This document shows, piece after piece, positions 1 to 8,770 of a stretch of DNA of 64,000 nucleotides. Position numbers and translations under genes: made by a program. The stretch is from Stenotrophomonas bentonitica. Lineage in GTDB: Bacteria > Pseudomonadota > Gammaproteobacteria > Xanthomonadales > Xanthomonadaceae. Numbering within the stretch: position 1 is the stretch's first letter; each line of letters starts with the position of its first letter. The stretch spans positions 310,001-374,000 of the forward strand of contig NZ_PKQP01000001.1 in assembly GCF_002887735.1 (NCBI RefSeq). Direction: 5' to 3'. The notes under the pieces are model-generated. The model saw only the letters and a program-made list of their open reading frames with translations. It was not told where the DNA came from and made no database searches.

Positions 1-250
1 TGGCAGGCTGCAGGTGCGCTTCGTGCCGGACTGGCTCTCCTGGGTCCCGTTGGTCTGGGCCGACTACTGGGTGATCGCCCTGGATCCGGCCTACCAGTGG
101 GCGGTGGTCGGCGAGCCGGACCGCAGATACCTGTGGATCCTCTCGCGTTCGCCGAGCATGGACACCGCCCTGTTCGAGCAGCTCAAGGCGCGTGCCGAGG
201 CGATGGGCTATGACCTGGCCCCGTTGCGGGTGATGGCGCCGCTGGACTGA
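1..250 (+). CDS. blc: Lipocalin (Blc-type outer-membrane lipoprotein), C-terminal part
   Basis: The reading frame is open from the left edge (codons from base 2) to a TGA at 248-250, so only about the last 82 residues are present. They carry the C-terminal lipocalin signature of bacterial Blc: a strand ending in VRFVPDWLSW, then ADYWVIALDPAY, then a WAVVGEPDRRYLWILSR block that forms the last barrel strand and helix region. Blc proteins are outer-membrane lipoproteins that bind fatty acids or lysophospholipids. The lipoprotein signal and the N-terminal G-x-W motif lie outside the window. The family call is firm; the ligand is unknown. Confidence 0.85.
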   Translation, partial: GRLQVRFVPDWLSWVPLVWADYWVIALDPAYQWAVVGEPDRRYLWILSRSPSMDTALFEQLKARAEAMGYDLAPLRVMAPLD

Positions 251-424
251 CCTGGCACGCCGGCCACGCGCCGCGCCGCCACTCGGCCGTGTTCCCCCAG
301 ACTAAAAGCACGTGGCCCGGTCACCCCGGTGCCCTACCCTTGCCCCCTGCTGCCCCAGAGCAGCACGGACACCATACGCCGTAGTATGCTCATACCCATG
401 CAGTATCCGCCCGAGGATTGCGCC

Positions 425-910
425 ATGTGCCACCGCTTCCGTTCCGCCCTGCCCATCGGCCTGATCGCCGTCGCCTGCCTGGCCCTTGCCGCCTGCAACA
501 AGACGGTCAAACGCGTCTCCGAGCCGGCCGCCAGCGTGCAGGAATTGACGGTGCGTGCCGATGGCAGCTGGACGGTCGCGCTGCGCCTGCAGAACTTCAG
601 CTCCATGCCCATGACCTTCGACAACGTGTCCCTGCAGCTCAAGGTGAGCGATCAGGACGCCGGTGCGCTGCAGCTGCAGCCGGCGCTGTCGATTGGTGGC
701 GTGTCGGCCGATGTGGTCAACGTCGACCTCAAGCCGAGCTCGGGCGCGCGCCTGGTGATGGCCGACGCGCTGGCCGGCAACCGTACCCTGGCCTATTCGC
801 TGAAGGGTTCGGTGAGCGCGACCCCACAGGAAAAGAAGCAACGCACCTTCGAGATTGACAGCCGCAGCACGCTCAACCAGGCCCCTGGCCTGCCCGGCGT
901 CCTGCGCTGA
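425..910 (+). CDS. Small lipoprotein, possibly LEA_2-like
   Basis: 161 residues. The ATG at 425 is preceded by a GAGGA ribosome site about 8 bases upstream and gives a clean lipoprotein signal peptide ending in LALAAC (Cys at about residue 24), so upstream in-frame starts were rejected. The mature part is a single predicted beta-rich domain with a strand pattern (WTVALRLQNFSSMPMTFDNV) like the LEA type-2/WHy fold, which is often found in small bacterial lipoproteins. That family assignment is an inference from the pattern. The gene sits 36 bases upstream of the acyl-CoA dehydrogenase on the same strand and may be co-transcribed with it. Function unknown. Confidence 0.7.
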   Translation: MCHRFRSALPIGLIAVACLALAACNKTVKRVSEPAASVQELTVRADGSWTVALRLQNFSSMPMTFDNVSLQLKVSDQDAGALQLQPALSIGGVSADVVNVDLKPSSGARLVMADALAGNRTLAYSLKGSVSATPQEKKQRTFEIDSRSTLNQAPGLPGVLR

Positions 911-946
911 CCGGCCACCCTTCGCCACTGATCGAGACCGTCCCCG

Positions 947-2740
947 ATGAGCAGCTACACCGCCCCGCTTTCCGATATCCGTTTCGCCCTGCATGACGTG
1001 CTCAAGGTCGAGCCGCTGTTCGCGCGCCTCGGCCTGACCGATGCCACCGCCGATGTGGTGGATGCCGTACTGGAAGAAGCCGGCCGTTTCAGTGCCAGCG
1101 TGCTGGCGCCGTTGAACAGCGTGGGCGATGAGATCGGCTGTGTACTGGACCAGAGCACCGGCGAGGTCACCACCCCGCCTGGCTTCAAGCAGGCGTACAC
1201 GCAGTTTGTCGAGGGCGGCTGGACCGGCCTGACCGCTGCGCCGGAGCTGGGTGGCCAGGGTCTGCCGCACACGCTGGGCGTGCCGCTCAACGAAATGATC
1301 AATGCCGCCAACCTGGCATGGGGCAACTTCCCGCTGCTCTCCCATGGCGCCATCGAGGCGCTCAAGCAGCACGGTGAGGCGTGGCAGCAGGAGGCCTTCC
1401 TCAAGCCGCTGATCGAAGGCCGCTGGACCGGCACCATGTGCCTGACCGAACCGCATTGCGGCACCGACCTGGGCCTGCTCAAGACCAAGGCCGAACCCAA
1501 CGCGGACGGCAGCTACGCGATCACCGGCACCAAGATCTTCATCACCGCCGGCGAGCACGACCTGACCGACAACATCGTCCACCTGGTGCTGGCCAAGCTG
1601 CCGGATGCACCGGCCGGCGCCAAGGGCATCTCGCTGTTCGTCACCCCGAAGTTCAAGGTGGACCGCGAGGGCAAGATCGGCGAGCGCAATGCGCTGCGCT
1701 GCGGCTCGATCGAGCACAAGATGGGCATCAAGGGTTCGGTCACCTGCGTGATGAATTTCGACGGCGCCGAAGGGTATCTGGTGGGCCAGCCGCACAAGGG
1801 CCTGCAGGCGATGTTCACCATGATGAACACCGCCCGCCTGGGCGTTGGCCTGCAGGGCATCGGCCTGTCCGAACGCGCCTACCAGAACGCCCTTAAGTAC
1901 GCCCGCGAGCGCCTGCAGTCGCGTTCGCTGAGCGGCCCGAAAAACCCGGAAAAGCCGGCCGACCCGATCCTGGTCCACCCGGATGTGCGGCGCATGCTGC
2001 TGACCATCAAATCGCTGGTGGAAGGCAGCCGACTGTTGGCCCTGCACGCGGCCACCCTGATCGACGTCGCCCACCATGCGCAGGATGCCGGCGAACGCGA
2101 ACGCGCCGACACCCTGGTGAGCTTCCTCACCCCGATCTCCAAGGCCTGCCAGACCGAATGGGGCATCGAGAACACCTACAACGCGCTGCAGTGCTTCGGT
2201 GGCCACGGCTATATCCGCGAGCACGGCATGGAGCAGCTGGCACGCGATGCCCGCATCACCACGCTGTATGAAGGCACCACCGGCATCCAGGCACTGGACC
2301 TGATCGGTCGCAAGACCGCCTCCAGCCAGGGCGCCGGCCTGAAACTGATGCTGGCCGAGATCGAGGCCTTCGCCAAGGCCAATGAAGGCAACCCGGCGCT
2401 GGCCGAGTTCATCACCCCGCTGCGCGCCAAGGCGGACGAATGGGGCAAGCTGACCCTGGCGACCCTGCAGCGCGCGGCCACCAACCCGGACGAACTGGGC
2501 GCGGCCAGCTTCGATTACCTGTTCTATTCGGGCTATGTGGTGCTGGCCTACTGGTGGGCACGCAGCGTCGCCGCCGCCGATGCCTCCGCGCAGAGCGCTG
2601 CGTTCAAGCAGGCCAAGCGCGAGACCGCCCGCTTCTACTTCGCCCGCGTGCTCCCGCGCACGCTCAGCCACGCCGCCGCGATCCAGGCCGGCGCCGAACC
2701 GCTGATGGCGATGACCGACGCGCATTTCGGCGAAGGTTGA
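947..2740 (+). CDS. Acyl-CoA dehydrogenase, long FadE-like form with C-terminal extension
   Basis: 597 residues, flavoenzyme catalysing the first step of fatty-acid beta-oxidation (acyl-CoA to trans-2-enoyl-CoA). It has the short N-terminal segment typical of the long bacterial type (YTAPLSDIRFALHDVL), the FAD-binding middle domain (MCLTEPHCGTDLGLLKTKA), a helical C-terminal domain with QCFGGHGYIREHGMEQLARD, and the catalytic-base region ITTLYEGTTGIQALDL, whose Glu is the expected base. The extra roughly 130 C-terminal residues fit the 590-600-residue subfamily. Substrate chain length cannot be read from the sequence. A perfect 10-bp hairpin lies about 125 bases after the stop. Confidence 0.93.
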   Translation: MSSYTAPLSDIRFALHDVLKVEPLFARLGLTDATADVVDAVLEEAGRFSASVLAPLNSVGDEIGCVLDQSTGEVTTPPGFKQAYTQFVEGGWTGLTAAPELGGQGLPHTLGVPLNEMINAANLAWGNFPLLSHGAIEALKQHGEAWQQEAFLKPLIEGRWTGTMCLTEPHCGTDLGLLKTKAEPNADGSYAITGTKIFITAGEHDLTDNIVHLVLAKLPDAPAGAKGISLFVTPKFKVDREGKIGERNALRCGSIEHKMGIKGSVTCVMNFDGAEGYLVGQPHKGLQAMFTMMNTARLGVGLQGIGLSERAYQNALKYARERLQSRSLSGPKNPEKPADPILVHPDVRRMLLTIKSLVEGSRLLALHAATLIDVAHHAQDAGERERADTLVSFLTPISKACQTEWGIENTYNALQCFGGHGYIREHGMEQLARDARITTLYEGTTGIQALDLIGRKTASSQGAGLKLMLAEIEAFAKANEGNPALAEFITPLRAKADEWGKLTLATLQRAATNPDELGAASFDYLFYSGYVVLAYWWARSVAAADASAQSAAFKQAKRETARFYFARVLPRTLSHAAAIQAGAEPLMAMTDAHFGEG

Positions 2741-2771
2741 TCGGTCGCCAGACCACCGACGCCTGATCGTC

Positions 2772-2841
2772 GATAGGTGCCGACCGCCAGTCGGAGCACC
2801 GATACCTGATCGTCGGTAGGTGCCGACCGTTGGTCGGCGCC
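2772..2841 (+). repeat. Pair of SMAG/REP-type palindromes
   Basis: Two adjacent GTAG-type elements. 2772-2798 is an imperfect copy (ggtgccgaccgccagtcgg). 2816-2841 starts with GTAG and contains gtgccgaccgttggtcggc, a strong stem-loop. Both have the form of the short palindromes scattered through Stenotrophomonas genomes. They are intergenic, between the acyl-CoA dehydrogenase and the HNH gene. Confidence 0.75.
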
Positions 2842-2863
2842 CCGATACACGTTCTGGAGAAAA

Positions 2864-2886
2864 GCCCCCTTGATGTTCAAGGGGGC
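2864..2886 (+). terminator. Perfect 10-bp hairpin, probable transcript end of the acyl-CoA dehydrogenase
   Basis: gcccccttga / tgt / tcaagggggc is an exact 10-bp stem with a 3-base loop. It is not followed by a U-run on the plus strand but is preceded by aaaa, so it could end transcripts or protect 3' ends. Terminator activity is inferred. Confidence 0.5.
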
Positions 2887-2924
2887 GCGCCAACGGCGCG
2901 GGGATAAGGTGGAATGCCCGGGGC

Positions 2925-2981
2925 CGAATCGTTACCAAATGGGTAGGCACTTGCCGCCTATACCCAATTGGTAACGATTCG
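2925..2981. promoter_or_regulatory. Large inverted repeat upstream of the HNH endonuclease (candidate operator)
   Basis: A 21-base left arm (2925-2945, cgaatcgttaccaaatgggta) and right arm (2961-2981) are inverted repeats with a single mismatch, separated by 15 bases. Each arm contains a smaller palindrome of the form TACC-N5-GGTA. The right arm overlaps a TATAAG -10-like box (2984-2989) that would place a transcript start only a few bases before the ATG at 3001. The layout fits an operator controlling the HNH gene, but the binding protein is unknown. Confidence 0.5.
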
Positions 2982-3000
2982 GGTATAAGCTGTTTTCCCG

Positions 3001-3660
3001 ATGGAGACAGACACTACACGCTTGGGTCTGATCGATACCGGAGCCTCGTCCGCCCCGGTCGCCGAGGTATCGCCGATCGTTACGCTGCATCGGCCCGGCT
3101 CGGTACGGTTATTGGCCCTGGACGCCCACGGGCGCGTGCTCGACTGGATCAATTGGCAGGACGCGTCCTGCCTCTACGCACGCGGTGCGGTCGCCTGGAC
3201 CCTCGGTGACCCCTGCCTGCACATCCGCGGCGGCATCTGCCGCACCACTGGCCTGCAGAGCGGGCTGGACCTGCACCCGATCATCGCCGCCCGCGGGCAT
3301 GCCCGTTCCCGTGCGATCGACCCCACCCCGAATCTCTCCAATCCGGCCCTGTTCGCGCGCGATGCGCATCTGTGCCTGTACTGCGGGCAACAGTTCAACC
3401 GCCCGCAACTGACCCGCGACCACGTCATGCCGATCTCCAAGGGCGGCCTGGACGTGTGGGAGAACGTGGTCAGTGCGTGCTTCCACTGCAACTCGCGCAA
3501 GAGCAACCGGACCCCGCAGCAGGCCGGCATGCCGCTGCTGGCCGTGCCTTACCGGCCCAGCTGGATCGAACACATGATCCTCTCCAACCGCAACATCCTG
3601 GCCGACCAGATGGCGTTCCTGAAGGCGCAGCTGCCCAAGCGGTCCAAGCTCTGCGCGTGA
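3001..3660 (+). CDS. HNH endonuclease family protein
   Basis: 219 residues. The C-terminal half has a zinc-ribbon HNH nuclease core: Cys125/Cys128 (LCLYCGQQF), His141 in TRDHVMPISKGG, Asn155 in WENVVSAC, and Cys160/Cys163 (CFHC). This is the C-x2-C / DH / N / C-x2-C arrangement of stand-alone bacterial HNH proteins. The N-terminal 120 residues have no recognised domain. There is no Shine-Dalgarno before the ATG at 3001, and a -10-like box lies about 12 bases upstream, so the mRNA may be nearly leaderless. Similar single HNH genes are common in Xanthomonadaceae core genomes; the cellular role is not known and there is no phage or restriction partner here. Confidence 0.85.
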   Translation: METDTTRLGLIDTGASSAPVAEVSPIVTLHRPGSVRLLALDAHGRVLDWINWQDASCLYARGAVAWTLGDPCLHIRGGICRTTGLQSGLDLHPIIAARGHARSRAIDPTPNLSNPALFARDAHLCLYCGQQFNRPQLTRDHVMPISKGGLDVWENVVSACFHCNSRKSNRTPQQAGMPLLAVPYRPSWIEHMILSNRNILADQMAFLKAQLPKRSKLCA

Positions 3661-3776
3661 GTGCGCTGCGACGTTCTGTCGCAGCTGCCGTCACCGTTTA
3701 CTCACTGAAAAGGCGGTTTGCTTGCCCCACCCCCATTTGGGGGGGAAAATAGGCGCTCAGAAGAAGCGCGATAAAC

Positions 3777-5687
3777 ATGATCGACTCCGCCCGCTATCCC
3801 CGCCTTGCGCGCATCCAGTCACCGGATGACCTGCGCAGGTTCGATGAATCCGAACTGCCCGCGATCGCGGATGAACTGCGTGCCTACCTGATTGAGTCGG
3901 TGGGCAAGAGCGGCGGCCATTTCGGCGCCGGCCTGGGCGTGATCGAACTGACCGTCGCCCTGCACTACCTGTATCAGACGCCCGTCGATCAGCTGGTGTG
4001 GGATGTGGGTCATCAGACCTACCCGCACAAGATCCTGACCGGCCGCCGCGACGAAATCCACACCGTCAAGCAGAAGGACGGCGTCGCGCCGTTCCCCAAG
4101 CGCGAGGAAAGCGAGTACGACACCTTCGGCGTCGGCCATTCCTCGACCTCGATCTCCGCGGCGCTGGGCATGGCGATCGCACGCCAGGCCGAAGGCGATG
4201 ACCGCAAGGTCGTGGCCGTGATCGGCGATGGCGCGATGACCGCCGGCATGGCTTACGAGGCGCTCAACCACGCCGGCGGCATGGAGCAGGAACCGAACCT
4301 GCTGGTGATCCTCAACGACAACAACATGTCGATCTCCGAGGCCGTCGGCGGGCTGACCAAGATGCTCGGCCGGGCCACCGGCAGCCGCACGCTCAATGCG
4401 CTGCGCGAAGGCGGCAAGAAGATCCTCGGCGACAAGAAGCACAACCCGACCGCGCGCTTCGTCAAACGCTGGGAAGAACACTGGAAGGGCATGTTCGTGC
4501 CGTCCACGTTCTTCGAGGAAATGGGCTTCCATTACACCGGGCCGATCGACGGCCACGACGTGCCGGCGCTGGTCGCCACGCTGAAAACGCTCAAGAGCCT
4601 GAAAGGCCTGAAGCTGCTGCACGTGATGACCACCAAGGGCAAGGGTTACGAGCGCGCCGAAGGTGACCAGATCGGTTACCACGCGGTTGGCCCGTTCGAT
4701 CCGGACAAGGGCCTGGTCGCCAAGGGCGGGGCCAAGAAGCCGACCTATACCGACGTCTTCAGCGACTGGCTGTGCGATGCCGCCGCGGCCGAACCGAAGC
4801 TGATGGGCATCACCCCGGCGATGCGCGAGGGCTCTGGCCTGGTGCGCTTCAGCAAGGAATACCCGGACCGCTACTTCGATGTGGCCATCGCCGAACAGCA
4901 CGCCGTGACCCTGGCGGCGGGCATGGCCACCCAGGGCGCCAAGCCGGTGGTGGCGATCTACTCGACCTTCCTGCAGCGCGCCTACGACCAGCTGGTCCAC
5001 GACGTGGCCGTGCAGGAGCTGGATGTGCTGTTCGCGATCGACCGCGCCGGTGTGGTCGGCCCGGATGGCGCGACCCATGCCGGCAACCTGGACCTGAGCT
5101 TCCTGCGCTGCGTTCCGCACATGGTGGTCATGGCCCCCTCCGATGAGGCTGAGTGCCGCCAGATGCTGACCACCGGCCTGCGTCATGCCGGCCCGGCAGC
5201 GGTGCGCTACCCGCGCGGCAGCGGCACCGGTGTTGCGGCCGGCACCGACCTGTCCAAGCTGGAAATCGGCAAGGCCGAGCTGCGCCTGCCGGGCAGCCGC
5301 ATCGCCCTGCTCGCCTTCGGCAGCACCGTGACCGCCGCCGAACAGGTGGGCCGCGAGCTGGGCCTGACCGTGGTCAACATGCGCTTCATCAAACCGCTGG
5401 ACCGTGCCCTGCTGCTGGACCTTGCGCAGCGCCACGAAGGCTTCGTCACCATCGAAGACAACGTGGTCGCCGGCGGTGCCGGCTCCGGCGTGGCCGAGCT
5501 GCTCAATGCCGAGAACGTGCTCAAGCCGTTCCTGCACCTGGGCCTGCCGGACAGCTTCCAGCACCATGCCAGCCGCGAAGACCTGCTGGCCGAAGCCGGC
5601 ATCGATGCCGCCGGCATCCGCCAGGCCGTGCTCAAGCGCTGGCCAATGCTGGTCAACAGCGGCCAGGCGCTCAGCGCAGCGGGCTGA
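3777..5687 (+). CDS. dxs: 1-deoxy-D-xylulose-5-phosphate synthase
   Basis: 636 residues, full length. Thiamine-diphosphate enzyme that condenses pyruvate and glyceraldehyde-3-phosphate to DXP, the first step of the MEP isoprenoid pathway, and also supplies thiamine and pyridoxal synthesis. Visible motifs are [15 protein letters not shown], the ThDP/Mg site [18 protein letters not shown]...NDNNMSI, the transketolase pyrimidine-domain Glu in [13 protein letters not shown], and [15 protein letters not shown], with the transketolase C-terminal domain ([16 protein letters not shown]) at the end. The ATG at 3777 follows an AGAAG ribosome site. It stands alone and is followed by a strong terminator. 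Confidence 0.98.
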   Translation: MIDSARYPRLARIQSPDDLRRFDESELPAIADELRAYLIESVGKSGGHFGAGLGVIELTVALHYLYQTPVDQLVWDVGHQTYPHKILTGRRDEIHTVKQKDGVAPFPKREESEYDTFGVGHSSTSISAALGMAIARQAEGDDRKVVAVIGDGAMTAGMAYEALNHAGGMEQEPNLLVILNDNNMSISEAVGGLTKMLGRATGSRTLNALREGGKKILGDKKHNPTARFVKRWEEHWKGMFVPSTFFEEMGFHYTGPIDGHDVPALVATLKTLKSLKGLKLLHVMTTKGKGYERAEGDQIGYHAVGPFDPDKGLVAKGGAKKPTYTDVFSDWLCDAAAAEPKLMGITPAMREGSGLVRFSKEYPDRYFDVAIAEQHAVTLAAGMATQGAKPVVAIYSTFLQRAYDQLVHDVAVQELDVLFAIDRAGVVGPDGATHAGNLDLSFLRCVPHMVVMAPSDEAECRQMLTTGLRHAGPAAVRYPRGSGTGVAAGTDLSKLEIGKAELRLPGSRIALLAFGSTVTAAEQVGRELGLTVVNMRFIKPLDRALLLDLAQRHEGFVTIEDNVVAGGAGSGVAELLNAENVLKPFLHLGLPDSFQHHASREDLLAEAGIDAAGIRQAVLKRWPMLVNSGQALSAAG

Positions 5688-5730
5688 CCCACTGTAGGCC
5701 ACCGTCGGGTGGGCTCGCCGCAGAAACACC

Positions 5731-5762
5731 GAGGCCGCGTCTGATCGACGCGGCCTCGTTCG
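5731..5762 (+). terminator. Intrinsic terminator of dxs
   Basis: gaggccgcgtc (5731-5741) pairs with gacgcggcctc (5747-5757), loop tgatc, followed by gttcgttt. An 11-bp GC-rich stem 44 bases after the dxs stop, with a moderate T-rich tail. Confidence 0.75.
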
Positions 5763-5803
5763 TTTCAGCCTGCATCACGCACCCGGGCGCTGTGCAGCGG
5801 CCC

Positions 5804-6361
5804 TCAGTAAATCTGGAACTGTGCCCGGCAGCCGCCGTCCACCCAGACCCCGGTACGGTCCCAGCCCCAGGTGCGGCCTTCGATGCAGGCGTTGCGCGAG
5901 GTCTGGCGGATCAGCCGCGCCTCGCGGCGCACATTGGCCACGCAGCGCTGACGGCGATGGTCATTGGAATCGCAGGTCAGGATCTGGCCCCGGCCACTGT
6001 TGCCGCCGCCGTTGTGCCCCCAGCCACCGCCGCCATTCCAGCGGCCGCCGCGGCCACCTTCGGCGATGAACTCGGCCCGGCAACCCTGCGTCACCCATAC
6101 GCCGTTGCGGGCCTGGCCCCAGGTCTGCCCTTCCACGCAGGGCGAGCCGGAGATCTGCCGCACCAGACGGGCACGGCCCGGCAAGGCGCATTGCTGCGTG
6201 CGGTTCTTGATCGACTCGCAACGCACCGGGCCGCCGCTGTAACCATCGTCGTAGTAGCGGTCGTAGTTCTGCGCCTGGGCGGCACCGGCCAGCGCCATCA
6301 GGGCCGGCACCACGGCCCAGCGCAATCGTCTGGCTGCCTGGGAAGGGCGGTTGTTGGACAT
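5804..6361 (-). CDS. DUF3011-type secreted protein with two Cys-containing repeats
   Basis: 185 residues. A signal peptide of about 30 residues (hydrophobic core AVVPALMALAGAAQA, cleavage after AQA) is followed by two copies of a roughly 50-residue module. Each has an early Cys pair (CESIKNRTQQC and CDSNDHRRQRC), then ArgLeu-IR/VRQ, CVEGQTWG or CIEGRTWG, GVWV and GCRA. The modules are joined by a Gly/Trp-rich linker of about 25 residues. This is the DUF3011 pattern found in secreted Xanthomonadaceae proteins. Four Cys per repeat suggest disulfides in the periplasm or outside the cell. Function unknown. Confidence 0.85.
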   Translation of the reverse strand: MSNNRPSQAARRLRWAVVPALMALAGAAQAQNYDRYYDDGYSGGPVRCESIKNRTQQCALPGRARLVRQISGSPCVEGQTWGQARNGVWVTQGCRAEFIAEGGRGGRWNGGGGWGHNGGGNSGRGQILTCDSNDHRRQRCVANVRREARLIRQTSRNACIEGRTWGWDRTGVWVDGGCRAQFQIY

Positions 6362-6528
6362 GGGGGACCTCGATGCTGTGTGGGGAGGCGCACAGGATCG
6401 GTGATCGTCCGGCCGGGCGACATAGGCCAGAAGTCGCTGATTTCATGCCCTATTTAGGTACCCGACGCGAGGCTGACTGAGCCGACCGAAGCTGGTCACA
6501 TCCGTTCTGGTGGCTGCTTCGCGGCCGC

Positions 6529-6732
6529 TCAGCCGTAGCGCACGGCGTCCACGTAGGTTTCCAGCACCTGCACCCGGACGGCGCTGCTGTTGCCGGTTTC
6601 GGCAAAATGCTCGCGCGCCAGGGCATCGGCGAAGTCAAAGGCGGTGGCACCGTTGCGGAATGCGATCGGTGCGGATTTGGCCGGATGCACGACGTGCCAG
6701 CGGCGTTCGATATGTTGCAGTTTGATCACCAT
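6529..6732 (-). CDS. Small conserved hypothetical protein (possibly DUF2188-like)
   Basis: 67 residues from the ATG at 6732 (MVIKLQHIERRWHVVHP...). This start is chosen over an in-frame ATG at 6789 because AAAGGA sits about 9 bases upstream of it. The order of strand (WHVVHPAKSAPIAF) and helix (TAFDFADALAREHFAET) resembles the DUF2188 layout, but that is a guess. Codon use matches the neighbours. Function unknown. Confidence 0.55.
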   Translation of the reverse strand: MVIKLQHIERRWHVVHPAKSAPIAFRNGATAFDFADALAREHFAETGNSSAVRVQVLETYVDAVRYG

Positions 6733-6850
6733 GCGGATCGTTCCTTTGCGGCATGCCTGGGCGAGAAGCTCACGACGGGAGGGATCCATCCCTCAGCAGG
6801 AACGATAGAGCAGGCCGCAGCCTACGGGTATCGGATTAGTCTGATTTTGC

Positions 6851-7909
6851 TCAACTATCGGTACCAAGGAACCGGAAAGGTTCGGCCGGCTGGAATCGGG
6901 GCAGCGCGTCGCCGGCGAACACATTGCGCTGGTCCGGCCCCAGGTCGAGTTTCAGCACCGGCGCACCGCGCGAGAAATCGGCCTTGTTGAGATCCACCCA
7001 GAAGGTATTGGGTGTCATCGCCGATTCGAAGAAATACAGCTTGCGCTTGTGATCGGCGACAGTTCGCCAGCGGGTGGAAGAAATGTTCGGCTCCCCCGGC
7101 GTGGTGATTCCATAGGGCACGGACACATTGCGGATCACACTGAACACGCTCGCCAGCGCCACCACCGGATCTTCGCTTTTGGGAATGGCGTTGATGTAGA
7201 ACTTCGCGCGTGCGAACCGATCGGCCGAGCGGTTGGTGCCGGGCAGCATCACGGTGCCACCAATCTCCTGCCAGTACGCGTTCAGCGCCAACTGCTGGTC
7301 GAACACGGGCGAGTTGGTCATCACCTGGTAAGCGCGATCGTGATGGATCACCTGCCTGCCGTTGATGTACTCGACGATGGCGCTGTCGCCGCTGGCGTCG
7401 GACAAGGACAGGTGCAGCGTGGCCAGTCGCGATTCGCCCGGCACCTTGTCGGTCACGATGGAAAACGGCTCGCGTTCCAGCGCGGCGACGGCCTCGGCAA
7501 CGGTGGCGAAATTGTCGAGCGCGTACTGCGCCCACAACGAAATCGCCAACCCGGGTTTGCTGCCACGCTGCTGTGGGTACTCCGATTCGGCCAACCACAG
7601 CAGATTGGCTGACAGTCCCGCTTCGTTGAGGCCGTCGGTGGTGGAGATGTCGTAGCCGGTGGCGACGACGCTGCCGTAGCGCGACGTCCAGCGGATCGAG
7701 CGCGGACCGGCCTGGCCATCGCGGCTGATGCCTTTGGGCAACACCCATAGATTGGTGGCGACATCGCTTTTCCAATCCATCGAGCGGGCGGTGATCACGT
7801 CCTGGTTGTCGCCCAGGTACACCACGCGCGTGCAGGCATCGGCCTGGGCGCAGACACAGGTGAGTGCCGCAGCAAGCGTAATGTGACGCATCGAAAACAG
7901 CAGTTTCAT
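6851..7909 (-). CDS. Linear amide C-N hydrolase, choloylglycine hydrolase family (secreted)
   Basis: 352 residues from the ATG at 7909, which has an AGGAGG ribosome site 8 bases upstream; a longer frame to 7990 lacks one. A signal peptide (MKLLFSMRHITLAAALTCVCAQADA) precedes Cys26, which becomes the N-terminal nucleophile of this Ntn-hydrolase fold after cleavage. Motifs CTRVVYLG...ITARSMDW, the Asn/Asp region LWVLPKG, GLNEAGLSANLLWL, and SVPYGITTPGEPNISSTRWRTVADHKRKLYFF fit penicillin V acylase or bile-salt-hydrolase relatives. Gram-negative members often cleave N-acyl homoserine lactones or penicillin V; which applies here cannot be told. Confidence 0.9.
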   Translation of the reverse strand: MKLLFSMRHITLAAALTCVCAQADACTRVVYLGDNQDVITARSMDWKSDVATNLWVLPKGISRDGQAGPRSIRWTSRYGSVVATGYDISTTDGLNEAGLSANLLWLAESEYPQQRGSKPGLAISLWAQYALDNFATVAEAVAALEREPFSIVTDKVPGESRLATLHLSLSDASGDSAIVEYINGRQVIHHDRAYQVMTNSPVFDQQLALNAYWQEIGGTVMLPGTNRSADRFARAKFYINAIPKSEDPVVALASVFSVIRNVSVPYGITTPGEPNISSTRWRTVADHKRKLYFFESAMTPNTFWVDLNKADFSRGAPVLKLDLGPDQRNVFAGDALPRFQPAEPFRFLGTDS

Positions 7910-8173
7910 GGCGTGCCTCCTGGCCGTGGCGCTGACAAGCTGGCGTCGAACCTGATACAGGCGATACCCACGCAGACTCGTCGCAAGCATCCTGCTTCAA
8001 CGCATCATCGCTTCCACGGCGCTGGTCATGCACTACAACGCAGCATCGGCGGAACCGTTCCGCGTCATATCAGCCCACGCCAAGTGATGGAGGAGTGAAC
8101 CCGGCATCCTGCACGTGGCATCGACGGACCCAGCGCGAGACTGCCCGCGACCTCAAGCGCCCATGGAGGGTCC

Positions 8174-8440
8174 ATGTCCATTCGAGCCGCCCTGCTTCCC
8201 CTGCTCGCCGCCCTCACCGCCTGCGCCCATCCTGCACCGCCCCCCTCACCCACTGCGGGCGTACCGGGCGCAGACCGCGATGCGCACGGGTGCATCGGCT
8301 CGGCAGGCTACCGCTGGTGCGAACGCACACAGCAGTGCGAACGTCCTTGGGAGCTGGCGAAGGCCAAGGGGCTGGAGAATACCGCCGAGGTCATCACCGC
8401 CTACTGCGCTGAGCCGCCGGCCGGGCCGGCGAAACGCTGA
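8174..8440 (+). CDS. Small Cys-rich lipoprotein
   Basis: 88 residues. The ATG at 8174 follows GGAGG. A short lipoprotein signal ends in LLAALTAC (Cys17). The mature part, after a Pro-rich linker, holds a compact motif GCIGSAGYRWCERTQQC then RPWELA, ending with AYC. The same Y-x-WC ... C-x-RPWE pattern recurs in small secreted bacterial proteins of unknown function. Four Cys in the mature domain suggest disulfides. It converges on the small lipoprotein at 8453-8701. Confidence 0.7.
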   Translation: MSIRAALLPLLAALTACAHPAPPPSPTAGVPGADRDAHGCIGSAGYRWCERTQQCERPWELAKAKGLENTAEVITAYCAEPPAGPAKR

Positions 8441-8452
8441 TCCCACACGGGA

Positions 8453-8701
8453 TCAGCCGTCCTTGTTCTTGCCGCCGAAATCGAGCGGCTTGCTGTCGCC
8501 GCCGCCTCCGTCATTGAACCGGATGTTCAACTCATTGCAGCGGCTTTCCCGGCGGGCGACCTGCGCCGGCAGGTCCTTCACCTGCGGCGAATCCTCGCAC
8601 TGCGGGCGCGAGGCGACATCGTCATAGGTGGCGCACCCGGACAGGCCAGACAGGGCCAGGCCGGACGTCACCATCACACCGAACAGCGAATGTACGCGCA
8701 T
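8453..8701 (-). CDS. Small lipoprotein, hypothetical
   Basis: 82 residues from the ATG at 8701. The start is placed there because it gives a lipoprotein signal peptide (MRVHSLFGVMVTSGLALSGLSGC, Cys23); the longer frame from 8767 puts charged residues ahead of it. The mature part has two further Cys and a Gly/Asp-rich tail. It lies directly downstream of the histidine kinase on the same strand (69 bases) and could be a target or accessory of that system, which is an inference from position only. Confidence 0.65.
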   Translation of the reverse strand: MRVHSLFGVMVTSGLALSGLSGCATYDDVASRPQCEDSPQVKDLPAQVARRESRCNELNIRFNDGGGGDSKPLDFGGKNKDG

Positions 8702-8770
8702 CGAACCGGCACCTGAAAGGGGGACCTGTCCGTTGTCCCACGACGCCTCTGCCCGATCACCTGCCATTGG

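Noticed and set aside
302..2950. 882-residue open frame on the minus strand opposite the acyl-CoA dehydrogenase
   Set aside because: GC-rich shadow frame; composition is Gly/Gln/His/Arg-rich with no domain, while the plus strand encodes a clear enzyme.
3725..3750. ccccacccccatttggggggg before dxs as a terminator or riboswitch
   Set aside because: Short 6-bp stem with a 2-3 base loop and no U-run; no TPP riboswitch features.
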